A stretch of 47,960 nucleotides of DNA from Endobugula sp965225895 (GCA_965225895.1 CBDDBR010000002.1:1-47960), one strand, 5' to 3'. Counted from the first letter of the stretch, positions 24,349 through 33,966 are shown. Numbers and translations are program-made. Notes: a model not told the origin generated them from the letters alone.

Positions 24349-27300
24349 CTAAGCATACGTCACCTCACTGGTATGAATATTAGCAACCCAGCGGATGTTG
24401 TGAGAAGCTTCGCCTGTACAGGTGATTGCTAAAGCATTGTTTGTGTTATCAGCAGTCAAAGCTACAGTCCAACCGTTGCCATCATCAAATGTTTGTATGT
24501 TGCTGTTTATTAATGTAGTTGTTCCGCCATCGTTTTTAAGCAGCCCTTTGATTTCCCAGCCACCTTGGTCTTGTGCGCCGTTTTGCATAGCTACAAGTGT
24601 TCCGCTAAACATAATGCAAGTATCTGTTGAAGCTATGATTTGGTCATTATTACCAGCCGCACTATTGTTGGTCGTAAGAACAGTAGGTGTCGCATCCGTA
24701 GTATCCGCACGAAGTATGTATTGTCCAGCTTGCGAATCTCCTCTTGCTGAGAAATAACCATTTGAAAAGACAATTTTACCAATAATATCGGCTTCGCCAG
24801 CATTGCCTAATACTAATGAATTAGATGAACTAGCGACATTATTACTTCCTAGAGTAATAGCAAAACTAGAACTAGAGCTATTGTTATCACCTATTGCAAT
24901 AGTTTTATTGCTACTAGCATTATTTGAAACCCCTATTGCAATAGAGGTATTACCAGACGCAGTTACATAAGAACCTAAAGCCAAAGCGTAGGCACTACCT
25001 GATGCTGTTGCATTAATTCCACCAATACCAACATTATAAAGTGCTGTTGCCTTAGCGTTTTTACCCATAGCAATGCTATTATTACCAGTCGCACCATAGC
25101 TTGATGTGGAGTTCCCTATTTGAGCTGCTAGACTGTCTTGCCCAGACGAATAAGATGCCCCAAGAGCCATTGCTTGAGTAATGGTATTACCACCGTGAAC
25201 TCTAGCTGTTGGCCCGATTGCCACACCGTAATCACATTGTTCGACATATGGCCCTTCGCCAAGAGCAAGACCCCCTCGACTGTCACTATCAACATAAGCG
25301 CCACTGCCCATAGCGTTTGACTGCAAGGCCATCGCTCTGGATTGATAACCAAGACTTACAGAATAATTGCCGCCAGCACCATAACTGGTTGAATTATTGT
25401 TAATTCCCAGCGCAACAGAGCCATCGCCCGCCGCCCTTGATAAAGGGCCAGCTATTGCGTCATCACCGCTACTAATTGCACTATCGCCAATAGCAATTGC
25501 ATTAGCACCTGTTGCACTTGGCTGGGCGGCTGGTGAACTTTCGTTAGCTGCATAAAGGTCTGCACCACTAGCTGCAGTAGCAAAAGATAATACACCTGAA
25601 CCATTTGTAGTTAGGACTTGTCCACTAGTACCATCAGCAATAGCTGCAGCAGGAGCCGTAGTAAATACAGCTACATTACCCGTAGCATTAGGGAAGGTAA
25701 TTGTACGGTTAGCCGTAGGGTTTGTAAAAGCTACAGTAGTATCATTACCGTCTGCAGCAGAACCTTCTACAGTAAATCCTGAATCATTAAGGTGCATACC
25801 TGTTACAATAGGACTTGTTAGTGTTTTATTAGTAAGTGTTTTGGTTGTAGCTGAGAAGTATGTGTCTAGTAAGTCTACATCAAAGTAACCAATAGATGAT
25901 GCAGAGGAATCAAACACTGCAATGCCATCGTTGTTAGCGATAGCTGTACTTGTATCAATAGTAATAGCGGATACATCTGCTACCGCATTAATTTCTGGAC
26001 CCGTAGCAGTAAGACCTGTTACGTTATTAGATGTACCATTTACAGCTTGAATACGTGACTCTACAGCCGCTGCTGAAGGTAGTTGTGCGTTAGTTGAACT
26101 ACCGCTTACACTTGTTACAATATCTGTTATATTGTCAGTACCATCTGACAATGTGCCAAATGTCACTGTACCTGTAGTGGTAATAGCACTGGAGCCATTG
26201 TCAATAGCACCAAAACCACTTGTGATGCTACCACTATTTACTGCACCTACAGTTGTTAAGTTACTCAGTGTGTCTAGGGATGTCTCAAAATATGTTTCAA
26301 AGTCAGTCAGTGCTACCTGCTTCATAGTGCCAGCATCGTTGACTACAACTCTGTCTGCATCTGCAAGAGTGGTAGATGTAGCTGACGTATCACCATCCAT
26401 AATGTTAAGTTCAGTAGCGGTAGCATTTACACCTGTAAGGTCAGTAGGTGCAATACTAATATTAGCTGTACCATCAAAGGATTGACCAGCAATTGTACGT
26501 GCAGTTTCTAGTGCAGTGGCTGTATCAGCATTGCCTGTAACTGCACCAGTAACATTACCTTCAATGTTAGCTACAAGTGTACCCGTAGTAATATTAAGGT
26601 TACCAGTAGATGCACCAGTAAACGTACCAGTACCTACTTTAAATTTATCGGCACTTTCGTCAAATCCAATAAACGCATTATCATCGCTACCACGTTCAAT
26701 AACAATACCTGCATCACCAGAAGGTGAACCTGAACGCCCATGCGCTACTTCAATAAGCTGGTCAGCTACAGTCATATTACTTGAGTTAACTGTAGTTGTA
26801 GTACCATTTACTGTTAAGTTACCACCGATAATAGCATTACCAGTGGTGGTTACTTGAGCAAACTGTACGTTATCACTTGTAGCTAAACTCTGGTCAGTGT
26901 CAGACAAATCTGTAGCAGCAATGGTAATATTTGCACTACCGTCAAAAGATTGACCAGCAATTGACCTAGCTGTTTCTAATACAGTTGCACTAGCCGCATT
27001 GCCAGATGTATCTTGATTGCCCGCAGTATTTACACCCGGAAGACTTATGTTAGCCGTACCATCGAAGCTAACACCACCAATAGTACGAGCAGTCTCTAAT
27101 GCTGTAGCTGTAGCAGCATTACCTGAAGTAGCTTGATTACCTGCAGTATTTACGCCGGGAAGATTAATATTAGCAGTACCATCAAATGATACACCGCCTA
27201 TAGTACGTGCTGTTTCTAATGCCGTTGCGGTATCTGCGTTACCTGTTATATCACCTGTAACTGGACCAACAAGGGACGTACCAGTAATTGTTGTGCCTGT

Positions 27301-28065
27301 AATAGCGGCTGCAGAATTAGCACCAATAATAGTACCGTCAATAGCACCACCATTAATGTCTACTGTAGCAAGCGTAGATGTACCAGAAGCATTTAAAGAT
27401 GTAAATGTACCAGCAGCGGCACTAGCCCCACCAATAGTTACCCCATCAATAGAACCACCATCAATATCTGCAGTATCCGCTACTAGAGCATCAATGGTAG
27501 CAGTACCATCAATATACAGATTACGCCACTCAGAGCCTACAGCACCTAAGTCATACGTATCATCAGCAGAAGGTAATAAAGGAGAGGCTACATCTGCGGT
27601 AACTGTAACTGTGTCACTTGCAGCATTACCAAGTGTAGTGTTTCCATTTACTGTAAGATTAGCTGTAATGGTAGCATTAGTGTCTACTTGCAATACGTCT
27701 ATTGTGGCTGTACCATCAAGATACAAATCTTTAAACTGTAGGCTAGATGTGCCTAAATCTATATCATTAGTGGTAACAGGGACAATTGCACCGTCTTGAA
27801 TACGTATTTGTTCTACAGCAGCACTAGACACCTCTACAAATACACCAACACGATTATTTGCTGTATCAATAGCTACTTTGTTTAATGCATCTGAGTCAGC
27901 AATTAAAGGTACGTATGCACCCTCTGCCGCAGTACCATCATGCTTATGCCCTGTGCTTGCACTAAATGCATCCCGAAGAGCATTATATTCCACATTAATT
28001 GGATTAGCGCGTACAACAGCCGTTGCAATAATATCTGCTGAAGATTGTCTTGTATATCCTGCCAC
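24349..28065 (-). CDS. Tail fibre, large
   Basis: 1238 residues. The N-terminus (NPINVEYNALRDAFSASTGHKHDGTAAEG) is of the kind that begins fibres of marine podoviruses. Next comes a shaft of beta-helical repeats (YLDGTATIDVLQVDTNATI; two or three ETARTIGGVSFDGTANI units; NLTVNGTTT), then about 20 YadA-like SxAIG repeats, then a C-terminal domain ending NIRWVANIHTSEVTYA shared with the next gene. Long, Gly/Ala/Thr-rich, almost Cys-free: typical of a trimeric fibre. Role: host attachment. Follows the tail tube gene. Tandem 120-bp units occur at 27001-27240. Confidence 0.85.
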   Translation of the reverse strand: MAGYTRQSSADIIATAVVRANPINVEYNALRDAFSASTGHKHDGTAAEGAYVPLIADSDALNKVAIDTANNRVGVFVEVSSAAVEQIRIQDGAIVPVTTNDIDLGTSSLQFKDLYLDGTATIDVLQVDTNATITANLTVNGNTTLGNAASDTVTVTADVASPLLPSADDTYDLGAVGSEWRNLYIDGTATIDALVADTADIDGGSIDGVTIGGASAAAGTFTSLNASGTSTLATVDINGGAIDGTIIGANSAAAITGTTITGTSLVGPVTGDITGNADTATALETARTIGGVSFDGTANINLPGVNTAGNQATSGNAATATALETARTIGGVSFDGTANISLPGVNTAGNQDTSGNAASATVLETARSIAGQSFDGSANITIAATDLSDTDQSLATSDNVQFAQVTTTGNAIIGGNLTVNGTTTTVNSSNMTVADQLIEVAHGRSGSPSGDAGIVIERGSDDNAFIGFDESADKFKVGTGTFTGASTGNLNITTGTLVANIEGNVTGAVTGNADTATALETARTIAGQSFDGTANISIAPTDLTGVNATATELNIMDGDTSATSTTLADADRVVVNDAGTMKQVALTDFETYFETSLDTLSNLTTVGAVNSGSITSGFGAIDNGSSAITTTGTVTFGTLSDGTDNITDIVTSVSGSSTNAQLPSAAAVESRIQAVNGTSNNVTGLTATGPEINAVADVSAITIDTSTAIANNDGIAVFDSSASSIGYFDVDLLDTYFSATTKTLTNKTLTSPIVTGMHLNDSGFTVEGSAADGNDTTVAFTNPTANRTITFPNATGNVAVFTTAPAAAIADGTSGQVLTTNGSGVLSFATAASGADLYAANESSPAAQPSATGANAIAIGDSAISSGDDAIAGPLSRAAGDGSVALGINNNSTSYGAGGNYSVSLGYQSRAMALQSNAMGSGAYVDSDSRGGLALGEGPYVEQCDYGVAIGPTARVHGGNTITQAMALGASYSSGQDSLAAQIGNSTSSYGATGNNSIAMGKNAKATALYNVGIGGINATASGSAYALALGSYVTASGNTSIAIGVSNNASSNKTIAIGDNNSSSSSFAITLGSNNVASSSNSLVLGNAGEADIIGKIVFSNGYFSARGDSQAGQYILRADTTDATPTVLTTNNSAAGNNDQIIASTDTCIMFSGTLVAMQNGAQDQGGWEIKGLLKNDGGTTTLINSNIQTFDDGNGWTVALTADNTNNALAITCTGEASHNIRWVANIHTSEVTYA
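27001..27240 (-). repeat. Two tandem 120-bp fibre-shaft repeats
   Basis: Units 27001-27120 and 27121-27240 encode 40-residue shaft segments of the large fibre that differ at three residues (NAATA/NADTA, ISLP/INLP, QDTS/QATS). By my count about 28 of 120 bases differ, so most changes are silent. Related but less complete copies lie on either side. Confidence 0.7.
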
Positions 28066-28068
28066 TTG

Positions 28069-29853
28069 TTATCTCCTATCCCCTGTTCCATACAATATTG
28101 ATACAGCCTGTATGGTATGGCTGGGGCTTGTACTGTTGGTAACATAAGATACCGAAATAGAATCACCTGAACCACTTATGTTAGTACTACGAATTGGTGT
28201 AGGGTTTCCGTCATAAATATCTGTATCGTCATAAATAGTGGACGTAGCATCAAAGAAAGAAGCAGCACCTGCTGTAGTTAATTCAAAGTTTAAAGGTGTA
28301 AAAATTTCTGCGTCACCAAAGTTATACTCTATGCCTACTGATATTGTTGACTCGCCCTCTGATTTAAGAAAGGTTTTAACTCTATAAAATACCTTGCGTA
28401 ACTCAGGGTCTTGCATAAAATAAAAAGGAGTTTGATAAACACTTAGTATATCTCCCCCATCAAACGAATTACCTTCTTCCTGTTTGAATACCTTACCAGT
28501 GGTGTCTCCATGTAGTACAAACTCAAACTGCCCTACATATCCACTAGCTACTGCTGTTGCTTCAATCCCTACAAGCTGACTATATTCAAATGTGGACTGG
28601 GCTGAAGAACTTTTACGTATAGCTGCTAACAGGGATAAAGAAGTGTTGGCTTCAAAGAATAATCTAAACTGCGATTTTCTACGGAGTACTAAGGCTTTTA
28701 GTTTAGTTACATCTTCGTTTGCTGTATAGTTTTCAAATGTTTTTTGTATCTCACGAGAAACAGTTTCAAGTTCAACGTCACCAATCCTAGAAGTTCCTGA
28801 AATTGGTCTAACACCATCTGGCCCAAGAAAGATAATGTCACCGCCAAATTCAACTACCGTATCTGGTGCAACGCAACCCAAGTCATTAGTAACATTTTCT
28901 ACACTAAAGTTAGAGTAGTTATCCCCAACAATACGTTTAATTTGATTTTGACCAAATACATATAGTTGGTTACGGAAAGACTTTAACTGCGTTATCGTAA
29001 AGCCTATGTTAATAACGCCTGCTCCATTTGCGGGGTCAAAGTCTGTATCTGCATTAGGAGAAGAAAAATAAATATTAAAAGGTTCGTCAGGGTCACCAGC
29101 TAACCAAAGATGATTTGAAAATGCACTAGCAAACTTAGGATTGTTAGGTGCATTAGTATGCGTAATCTGTGTGTATGTACTTCCATTATATTTGGCTGCT
29201 GGGTTAATACCATCTGTTAACAGTAATATTTCTTCAGACCAATTATACCTTTCGAATCGTACAACCTCAACTCCTGTCATGGTAGGACTACCTGCAGTAG
29301 ATACTGCTTGCCAACCTTTAACTGTAGGAGTACTTGCTACCGTACCTGTTGCACTAGATGTACCACCTGTAATTACGTTACCAGTAGCAAAAATGTTATC
29401 CGGTAGTTTACCAAAGTTTACTACAATAGCATCAGATGTTTTAGATATTACTGTACCTGTTGCTGCTACAGCCGTGCTATCACCTGAACTAACTACACCT
29501 GTGAGCGTTTCACCTATAGTAAAACCTGCGCCTTCACCTGACCCTAGTGCTACATCGTAGTAGTGATTATACCAATGCAGGTAATTGTTTCCAGCAGAAG
29601 GTGTCCTACAACCAAGTATGCCTTGATTTATTTCACCGTTTACCGCCAGTCCTAAAACTTTACCTGTACCCGGTAATGTACCATAAGAATTTTCGTAGCC
29701 ACTTATGCGTCTGTAACCACCCTCAAGTGAAGGTTCCATATTAATAAGTCTGATAGCACTGCCGGATAAACTGTTACTTTGAGTAAGCGGGTCAACATTA
29801 GTGACAAGCCCTCCTGAACAAACGGAGACAAAGGTTTGTAGATTATCTGCCAT
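28069..29853 (-). CDS. Tail tube / nozzle protein (tail tubular protein B-like)
   Basis: 594 residues. The order GGLVTNVDPL...INMEPSLEGGYRRISGYE at the start, SNHLWLAGDPDEPFNIYFSS in the middle, and LKSFRNQLYVFGQNQIKRIVGDN followed by GCVAPDTVVEFGGDIIFLGPDGVR is that of phage tail nozzle / stabilisation proteins of podoviruses (T7 gp12 or P22 gp10 type). Beta-propeller-like body. Together with the next gene it forms the short tail through which DNA passes; supports the podovirus assignment. Confidence 0.8.
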   Translation of the reverse strand: MADNLQTFVSVCSGGLVTNVDPLTQSNSLSGSAIRLINMEPSLEGGYRRISGYENSYGTLPGTGKVLGLAVNGEINQGILGCRTPSAGNNYLHWYNHYYDVALGSGEGAGFTIGETLTGVVSSGDSTAVAATGTVISKTSDAIVVNFGKLPDNIFATGNVITGGTSSATGTVASTPTVKGWQAVSTAGSPTMTGVEVVRFERYNWSEEILLLTDGINPAAKYNGSTYTQITHTNAPNNPKFASAFSNHLWLAGDPDEPFNIYFSSPNADTDFDPANGAGVINIGFTITQLKSFRNQLYVFGQNQIKRIVGDNYSNFSVENVTNDLGCVAPDTVVEFGGDIIFLGPDGVRPISGTSRIGDVELETVSREIQKTFENYTANEDVTKLKALVLRRKSQFRLFFEANTSLSLLAAIRKSSSAQSTFEYSQLVGIEATAVASGYVGQFEFVLHGDTTGKVFKQEEGNSFDGGDILSVYQTPFYFMQDPELRKVFYRVKTFLKSEGESTISVGIEYNFGDAEIFTPLNFELTTAGAASFFDATSTIYDDTDIYDGNPTPIRSTNISGSGDSISVSYVTNSTSPSHTIQAVSILYGTGDRR

Positions 29854-29855
29854 AC

Positions 29856-30572
29856 CTAGATTCTATCAACACTTACGCTATTATTGAATTTTTGTAGCGC
29901 AGTAGACATAACGTTAGGATGTTGGTCAACAACTAACCTGCGCATCATTTTTATGCCATCTTCAAATTTTGTACTGTGCATACTGGCGCTTTGCTCATTA
30001 GAGCGAAATAGCATCATATACATCATAGCACCATCAATGATTACATGTTTAAATCTATTAGGTATTATTGACACATCATCGGCTAATACAAGGTCAGCAG
30101 GAAATTTCCAATATCTATATTCGATTACATAAGCTGCATTCGGAATAGGAGTGACACCAAACTTTGTATCCTGCGTCATGTAAACGTAATCAGGGGCGTT
30201 TCTTCCACCTTCGCCGCTCACTTCTTCATTGCTTCTATATTTAGATAGGTATTCAGCATAAGTAATTAACTGTAGCTTTTTAGGTGTATTGCTTTCAGAT
30301 GTAAGTTGTTTAATATAAAAATTATCCCAATCTGCTTTTGAATAATCAGCGGGGAAAGCATACGTGCCTGTACCTGCAACCAAGGTTTGTTCGTATGTTA
30401 TTAAAGCAAATGGCCATTCTTGAGCATCTTGAAGCGTCTCTCGGATAGCAGAATTAATTGCATCTTTAGCTAATGCTTGCACGTTTTTTGCAGCAACAAA
30501 GCTAGACTCATCTATTTGAACTTCGTTTAATCTACGCAACAGTTCATTAGTTAGATTGATAAATGTACTCAT
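29856..30572 (-). CDS. Tail adaptor (tail tubular protein A-like)
   Basis: 238 residues. It starts FINLTNELLRRLNEVQI, then IRETLQDAQEWPFALITYEQTLVAGTGTY, and has the late motifs VIEYRYWKFPADL and FKHVIIDGAMMYMM. These features are usual in head-to-tail adaptor / tail tube A proteins of podoviruses. Immediately before the nozzle gene, as in T7 (gp11-gp12). Connects portal to nozzle. No anomalies. Confidence 0.75.
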   Translation of the reverse strand: MSTFINLTNELLRRLNEVQIDESSFVAAKNVQALAKDAINSAIRETLQDAQEWPFALITYEQTLVAGTGTYAFPADYSKADWDNFYIKQLTSESNTPKKLQLITYAEYLSKYRSNEEVSGEGGRNAPDYVYMTQDTKFGVTPIPNAAYVIEYRYWKFPADLVLADDVSIIPNRFKHVIIDGAMMYMMLFRSNEQSASMHSTKFEDGIKMMRRLVVDQHPNVMSTALQKFNNSVSVDRI

Positions 30573-30574
30573 TG

Positions 30575-30961
30575 TTATAGCCTTTTAGCAGGTGTAAAAT
30601 ATAGTCTAGCAGAAAGTGAAGCGTCAAAGTTTTGAGTAGACGTATGCCTAAATACTAATACTTTGTCTCCTGCATGTAAAAATAAAGGACCACCACCAAT
30701 AAACTGTGTATGGTCATGCCCAGCTATCGCTTCTTCACCTACAAGAAAATGATACGTATTGTTATCGGCATGATATATTTGAATGCCTATGTTAGAAGTA
30801 GAGTTATCTTCATTAGCAACCATAAGGAAAACAATTTCAGCTTCGTGGCTTGCTGGGCAAGTAAACAGTAATGTAGCATTATTAGGGTTGCTAGTTGTAC
30901 TAGCTGAGTTTCCTGTAACTTCAACAAAGCTACTGTCTGTTCTAAAGTTAATGCCCGCCAT
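30575..30961 (-). CDS. Small beta-rich virion protein
   Basis: 128 residues with a Thr/Ser/Asn-rich N-terminus and alternating beta strands (LLFTCPASHEAEIVFLMVA, YHFLVGEEAIAGHDHTQF, KVLVFRHTS). Looks like a single jelly-roll or beta-sandwich domain, as found in head-decoration or neck proteins. It lies between the capsid block and the tail adaptor and is followed by it at 2 bp. Function not readable from sequence. Confidence 0.6.
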   Translation of the reverse strand: MAGINFRTDSSFVEVTGNSASTTSNPNNATLLFTCPASHEAEIVFLMVANEDNSTSNIGIQIYHADNNTYHFLVGEEAIAGHDHTQFIGGGPLFLHAGDKVLVFRHTSTQNFDASLSARLYFTPAKRL

Positions 30962-31180
30962 TTACTTATTCTTTAATTTATTTACAATTTTTACTTGGTT
31001 GGCATATTTCTTTTTTATTAATGTGGCGCCCTTACGCAAACCCATAGCAGCAGGTGTACCCCTAGAAGACATCATTCCCTGTGGTGTGCGTGCACCAGCA
31101 GCACGGTATTTACTGTCTTCTTTTTCTAATGTCAGTGGTGTTACCATACCACCTAAAGCATATTTTTTATTTTTACGCAT
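30962..31180 (-). CDS. Small basic protein, unknown function
   Basis: 72 residues from ATG 31180, chosen because GGGGA lies 7 nt upstream; an in-frame start at 31216 would run through the terminator hairpin. Basic, Gly/Met-rich: MRKNKKYALGGMV, then GARTPQGMMSSRGTPAAMG and a Lys-rich end (KIVNKLKNK). The style is similar to the basic micro-proteins in the lysis region. First gene after the terminator that follows the capsid pair. Confidence 0.55.
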   Translation of the reverse strand: MRKNKKYALGGMVTPLTLEKEDSKYRAAGARTPQGMMSSRGTPAAMGLRKGATLIKKKYANQVKIVNKLKNK

Positions 31181-31195
31181 GTATGAGTCCCCAAT

Positions 31196-31233
31196 AATAA
31201 AAAAGTAAAGGGGCAAGTTGCCCTGCCCCTTAC
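31196..31233 (-). terminator. Minus-strand terminator after the capsid pair
   Basis: Read on the minus strand, GTAAGGGGCA pairs with TGCCCCTTTAC (one bulged base, spanning 31205-31233) and is followed by a run TTTTTTATTATT. This is a standard rho-independent terminator, 8 bp after the 159-residue capsid-associated gene. It probably trims or reduces read-through, giving the capsid genes more message than tail genes. Confidence 0.75.
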
Positions 31234-31241
31234 ATTAGTCT

Positions 31242-31721
31242 TTAAGCAACGTCACGTGCTACTTCTTGAGCAGTCAAATCGCCTTCGTCATTGCAATCCA
31301 TGATTACAGCCCAGATACGCATCTTACCAGTAGTAACTGCGCCACCTGAAAGAGTAACAAGTTTCAAGTCAATGTTGTCATCAGCAACAGCCATTCGTGG
31401 AGAATAGGCTGCTGGGTTCTGTGCTACAACACCTGCTGCAGAAGTTCCGTCGAAACCATCAACAAAATCTTCAGGAGCAATCATGCCCAAGTCTACTGTA
31501 AGAGTAGCACCGTCAGAGGCAGTATCGACTTCGATACCTGCATTCATCACCATCATGCCCTTTTTAACAGCAATTACTGGGATGACATCGCCAGCGGCAA
31601 GTGCGCTACCTTTGTCAGACAGTGCTGTTGCAAGGTTAAGAACGGTTTGAACCATATATGGATTACGACCACGCTGCGAATTGCCACGTGCCGCTTGGAG
31701 TGTATTATCACCTAGTGCCAT
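31242..31721 (-). CDS. Capsid-associated (decoration-like) protein
   Basis: 159 residues. Starts MALGDNTLQAARGNSQRGRN, then beta strands and loops rich in Ala, Asp and Gly (GMMVMNAGIEVDTASDGATLTVDLG). It lies directly after the major capsid gene and before a terminator, the usual place for a head decoration or minor capsid protein. Acidic C-terminus (NDEGDLTAQE). Abundant-protein style; the role is inferred from its place. Confidence 0.65.
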   Translation of the reverse strand: MALGDNTLQAARGNSQRGRNPYMVQTVLNLATALSDKGSALAAGDVIPVIAVKKGMMVMNAGIEVDTASDGATLTVDLGMIAPEDFVDGFDGTSAAGVVAQNPAAYSPRMAVADDNIDLKLVTLSGGAVTTGKMRIWAVIMDCNDEGDLTAQEVARDVA

Positions 31722-31733
31722 GATTTAATCCTC

Positions 31734-32786
31734 CTATACCAAGCAATATTTGGCGTTGATAAGAGCCTCTGGACGGAGAATCTTACGGCCATACAGATGC
31801 ATACCACGGACAATGTCAGCAAAGCTGTCAGGGTCACGATATGTTTCCGTTTTGTTGATTTGGTCAGCAGTAGCAACCGCTGAAGAATGACCACCAACAA
31901 TGATACCAAAGTTATTGGCTTGTGTGCCAGACGCTGAAGGTCCAGTACCAGCCTGTGGTAGATTGTTAGAAACATGGACTTGGAATCCATGTAGGTTATT
32001 CAAAATCAAACCATTTTGCAGTCCAGAACCACCGAAGTCAGAATCAAACAAACGAGAATCTTCATCCTTCAAAAGTTCAACGAACACTGGGTCAACAACC
32101 AACCAACGTCCTTGTGTCTCCACGTTTTGCAGGTCAAGTTGACGAGCCATACGTGCAATCACAGTAAGTGGGTTAGCAGTAGCAGCGGCTGTTGGAACAG
32201 CTTCTGAAGCGCGAGGCTTTAGAATGATTGTGTTACCAGCAACACCAGCGTTGAAATCAGATGCATCCAGCTTCATTGAAGCAAGAAGTTCATCAGTTCC
32301 AGCGGTAGCAACAGACTTAGTACCATTAACAGTTGTGTTAACTGTGTCTGGACGACCACCAATTGCAGACTGCTTGTAGCCTGACAGGTAGCCAAGAACA
32401 TCTTGGTCAAACTGGTCAGCCAAACGGTATGCAGCACGGTTGCTTGAGAGAGACTCAAAATTAACGTGCGAATGTGCTTCCTCAATGTCGTCAACTTTAA
32501 AAGCAAAGTAGTTAGCTTTGTCAACGGTGAGGGTGAAGTCCTCATCATCAAGGTCTTGAGGGGTAATGGTTGTACCACGCTCGTATGCTTTGACAGTAAT
32601 CTCAGGCTCTTTAATGATTTTAACTGAATCACCAAAGTTTGCGATTTCTCCAAAGTAGTCGTTATTCGTAATTGCGTCACAAACAGCGGCCTTGCGGAAT
32701 GCAAGCTGCACCTGTTTGGAGTAAATTACAGGACTAAAATTACCATTCGGTAAGTTGTTATAGCCCGGAGCTCTTGGAAAAGCCAT
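31734..32786 (-). CDS. Major capsid protein
   Basis: 350 residues. HK97-fold-type composition. It starts MAFPRAPGYNNLPNGNFSPVIYSKQVQLAF and has GDSVKIIKEPEITVKAYERG (beta strand of the A-domain side), DRL-type helix LADQFDQDVLGYLSGY, and late motifs GRWLVVDPVFVELLKDEDSRLFD and FGIIVGGHSSAVATADQINK, all usual in podovirus major heads. Follows the scaffold gene after a 230-bp gap that may carry its own control signals. Good ribosome site (GGAGA) upstream. The most confident structural call after the terminase. Confidence 0.9.
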   Translation of the reverse strand: MAFPRAPGYNNLPNGNFSPVIYSKQVQLAFRKAAVCDAITNNDYFGEIANFGDSVKIIKEPEITVKAYERGTTITPQDLDDEDFTLTVDKANYFAFKVDDIEEAHSHVNFESLSSNRAAYRLADQFDQDVLGYLSGYKQSAIGGRPDTVNTTVNGTKSVATAGTDELLASMKLDASDFNAGVAGNTIILKPRASEAVPTAAATANPLTVIARMARQLDLQNVETQGRWLVVDPVFVELLKDEDSRLFDSDFGGSGLQNGLILNNLHGFQVHVSNNLPQAGTGPSASGTQANNFGIIVGGHSSAVATADQINKTETYRDPDSFADIVRGMHLYGRKILRPEALINAKYCLV

Positions 32787-33016
32787 AATCCATCTCCTAT
32801 GTTTTGGATTTTACAGATGCAAACAGTACAATTCTTTGCAGAGGCTGTATAACGTAGGGTGTACAATGTACAAAGGTTGCAACCAGTATACACAGTAGGC
32901 CATGTTACTCAGGTAATCTTTAAGATGTTTGTAGTTTGCTATTTTGTAGCGTTGGTAAGGAGCTACCCTACCTATTCTACATATGACAAGAACACCCGTT
33001 CTTGCCAATTTATTGT
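32787..33016 (-). promoter_or_regulatory. 230-bp gap between scaffold and capsid with palindromes
   Basis: By far the longest gap within the late module. It holds a perfect hairpin CAAGAAC-ACCC-GTTCTTG (32987-33004) just after the scaffold gene, a perfect 10-bp palindrome GGTTGCAACC (32875-32884), and a near-palindrome TGTACAATGTACA just left of it. The hairpin lacks a T run on the minus side, so it is not a clear terminator; it may stabilise or process RNA. I see no sure sigma70 promoter. The place suggests control of capsid protein level. Confidence 0.45.
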
Positions 33017-33874
33017 TTATCTAGCTGCACCAGATAAATCATAAATAAAATTTCCACTACGAATGGCTTCAGAAATTGTGTCTGCATGCTTTTCGTATTC
33101 ATAGGCAGTCATTTTTTCTACTTCAGACTCTTTTATTGCTGAAGATGTTTCGTCCGCCTGCGGTTTTGTTATTGAATTTCTGCTAGATACAGACTTTGCT
33201 GCATCTTTATTATTTGATTTTTTAGCTTTCTTGGTTACTATATCGCTGTCAATTTTGTACAGGTCAATAGCACGCGCTGCTGATTTAGCATCATTATCAT
33301 TTTCATATAGAGCTTGTTGTACCCATGCAGGTTGTTCTTGTACCCACGAATGAAAATCTTCGCTATTTCTGATTTCATCGAAATCAGGATGCAGTTGAAG
33401 TAGCTCTACCTCAGCTCGTTGGCGATTCGATTCAATTTCACGTTCAGCAATGTGCTGTAATCGTTTTTCAATAGAAGAATCTAGTTCCTGTGCTTTTTTA
33501 GTAGCAATTGTTTCTACAATTTTAGCAACATCAGGATATTGCTTTGACCACTCAGAAATTTCTTCATCTGATTTAGGAAGCTTTATGCCTTCCTTTGTGG
33601 CTGACGATAGCTGTTCTTCAAGCTGGCGTATCTGGTTGCGCATATCTTGTTCTTTTTGTTGGGCGTGGCGGCGCAAGTCACCATATCGTTTTTTAAATGT
33701 TTTTTCTTCAGGTTGCATAGCTTCAGTTTCTTCAGCATCCTGTTGTTCTTCAATAATAGCGTTACGTTCGTTTTGTAATGCTTCTAATTCTGAAATCTCT
33801 TCTGAGTTATCCCTAGTGTATCGTGTAGGGGCAGCTACTGCTGTAGCCTTTTCTTTTACAGCCATACGAGCCAT
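33017..33874 (-). CDS. Capsid scaffolding protein
   Basis: 285 residues, highly charged (Glu/Lys/Gln/Arg), no Cys, long coiled-coil-like helices: FKKRYGDLRRHAQQKEQDM, then QIRQLEEQLSS and KRLQHIAEREIESNRQ. An acidic/Ser-rich linker and a C-terminal amphipathic tail (YEYEKHADTISEAIRSGN) follow; such tails bind the coat in other phages. Directly precedes the major capsid gene, as in T7 and many podoviruses. No protease motif seen. Confidence 0.85.
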   Translation of the reverse strand: MARMAVKEKATAVAAPTRYTRDNSEEISELEALQNERNAIIEEQQDAEETEAMQPEEKTFKKRYGDLRRHAQQKEQDMRNQIRQLEEQLSSATKEGIKLPKSDEEISEWSKQYPDVAKIVETIATKKAQELDSSIEKRLQHIAEREIESNRQRAEVELLQLHPDFDEIRNSEDFHSWVQEQPAWVQQALYENDNDAKSAARAIDLYKIDSDIVTKKAKKSNNKDAAKSVSSRNSITKPQADETSSAIKESEVEKMTAYEYEKHADTISEAIRSGNFIYDLSGAAR

Positions 33875-33966
33875 AATCTTCTCCTTGTCGGGGCCACCAG
33901 TAGCCGAATGGGGTGATGGGTAGCCAAATACAGCTTATAACTAAGCCGTGAAGATAATTATATCAG

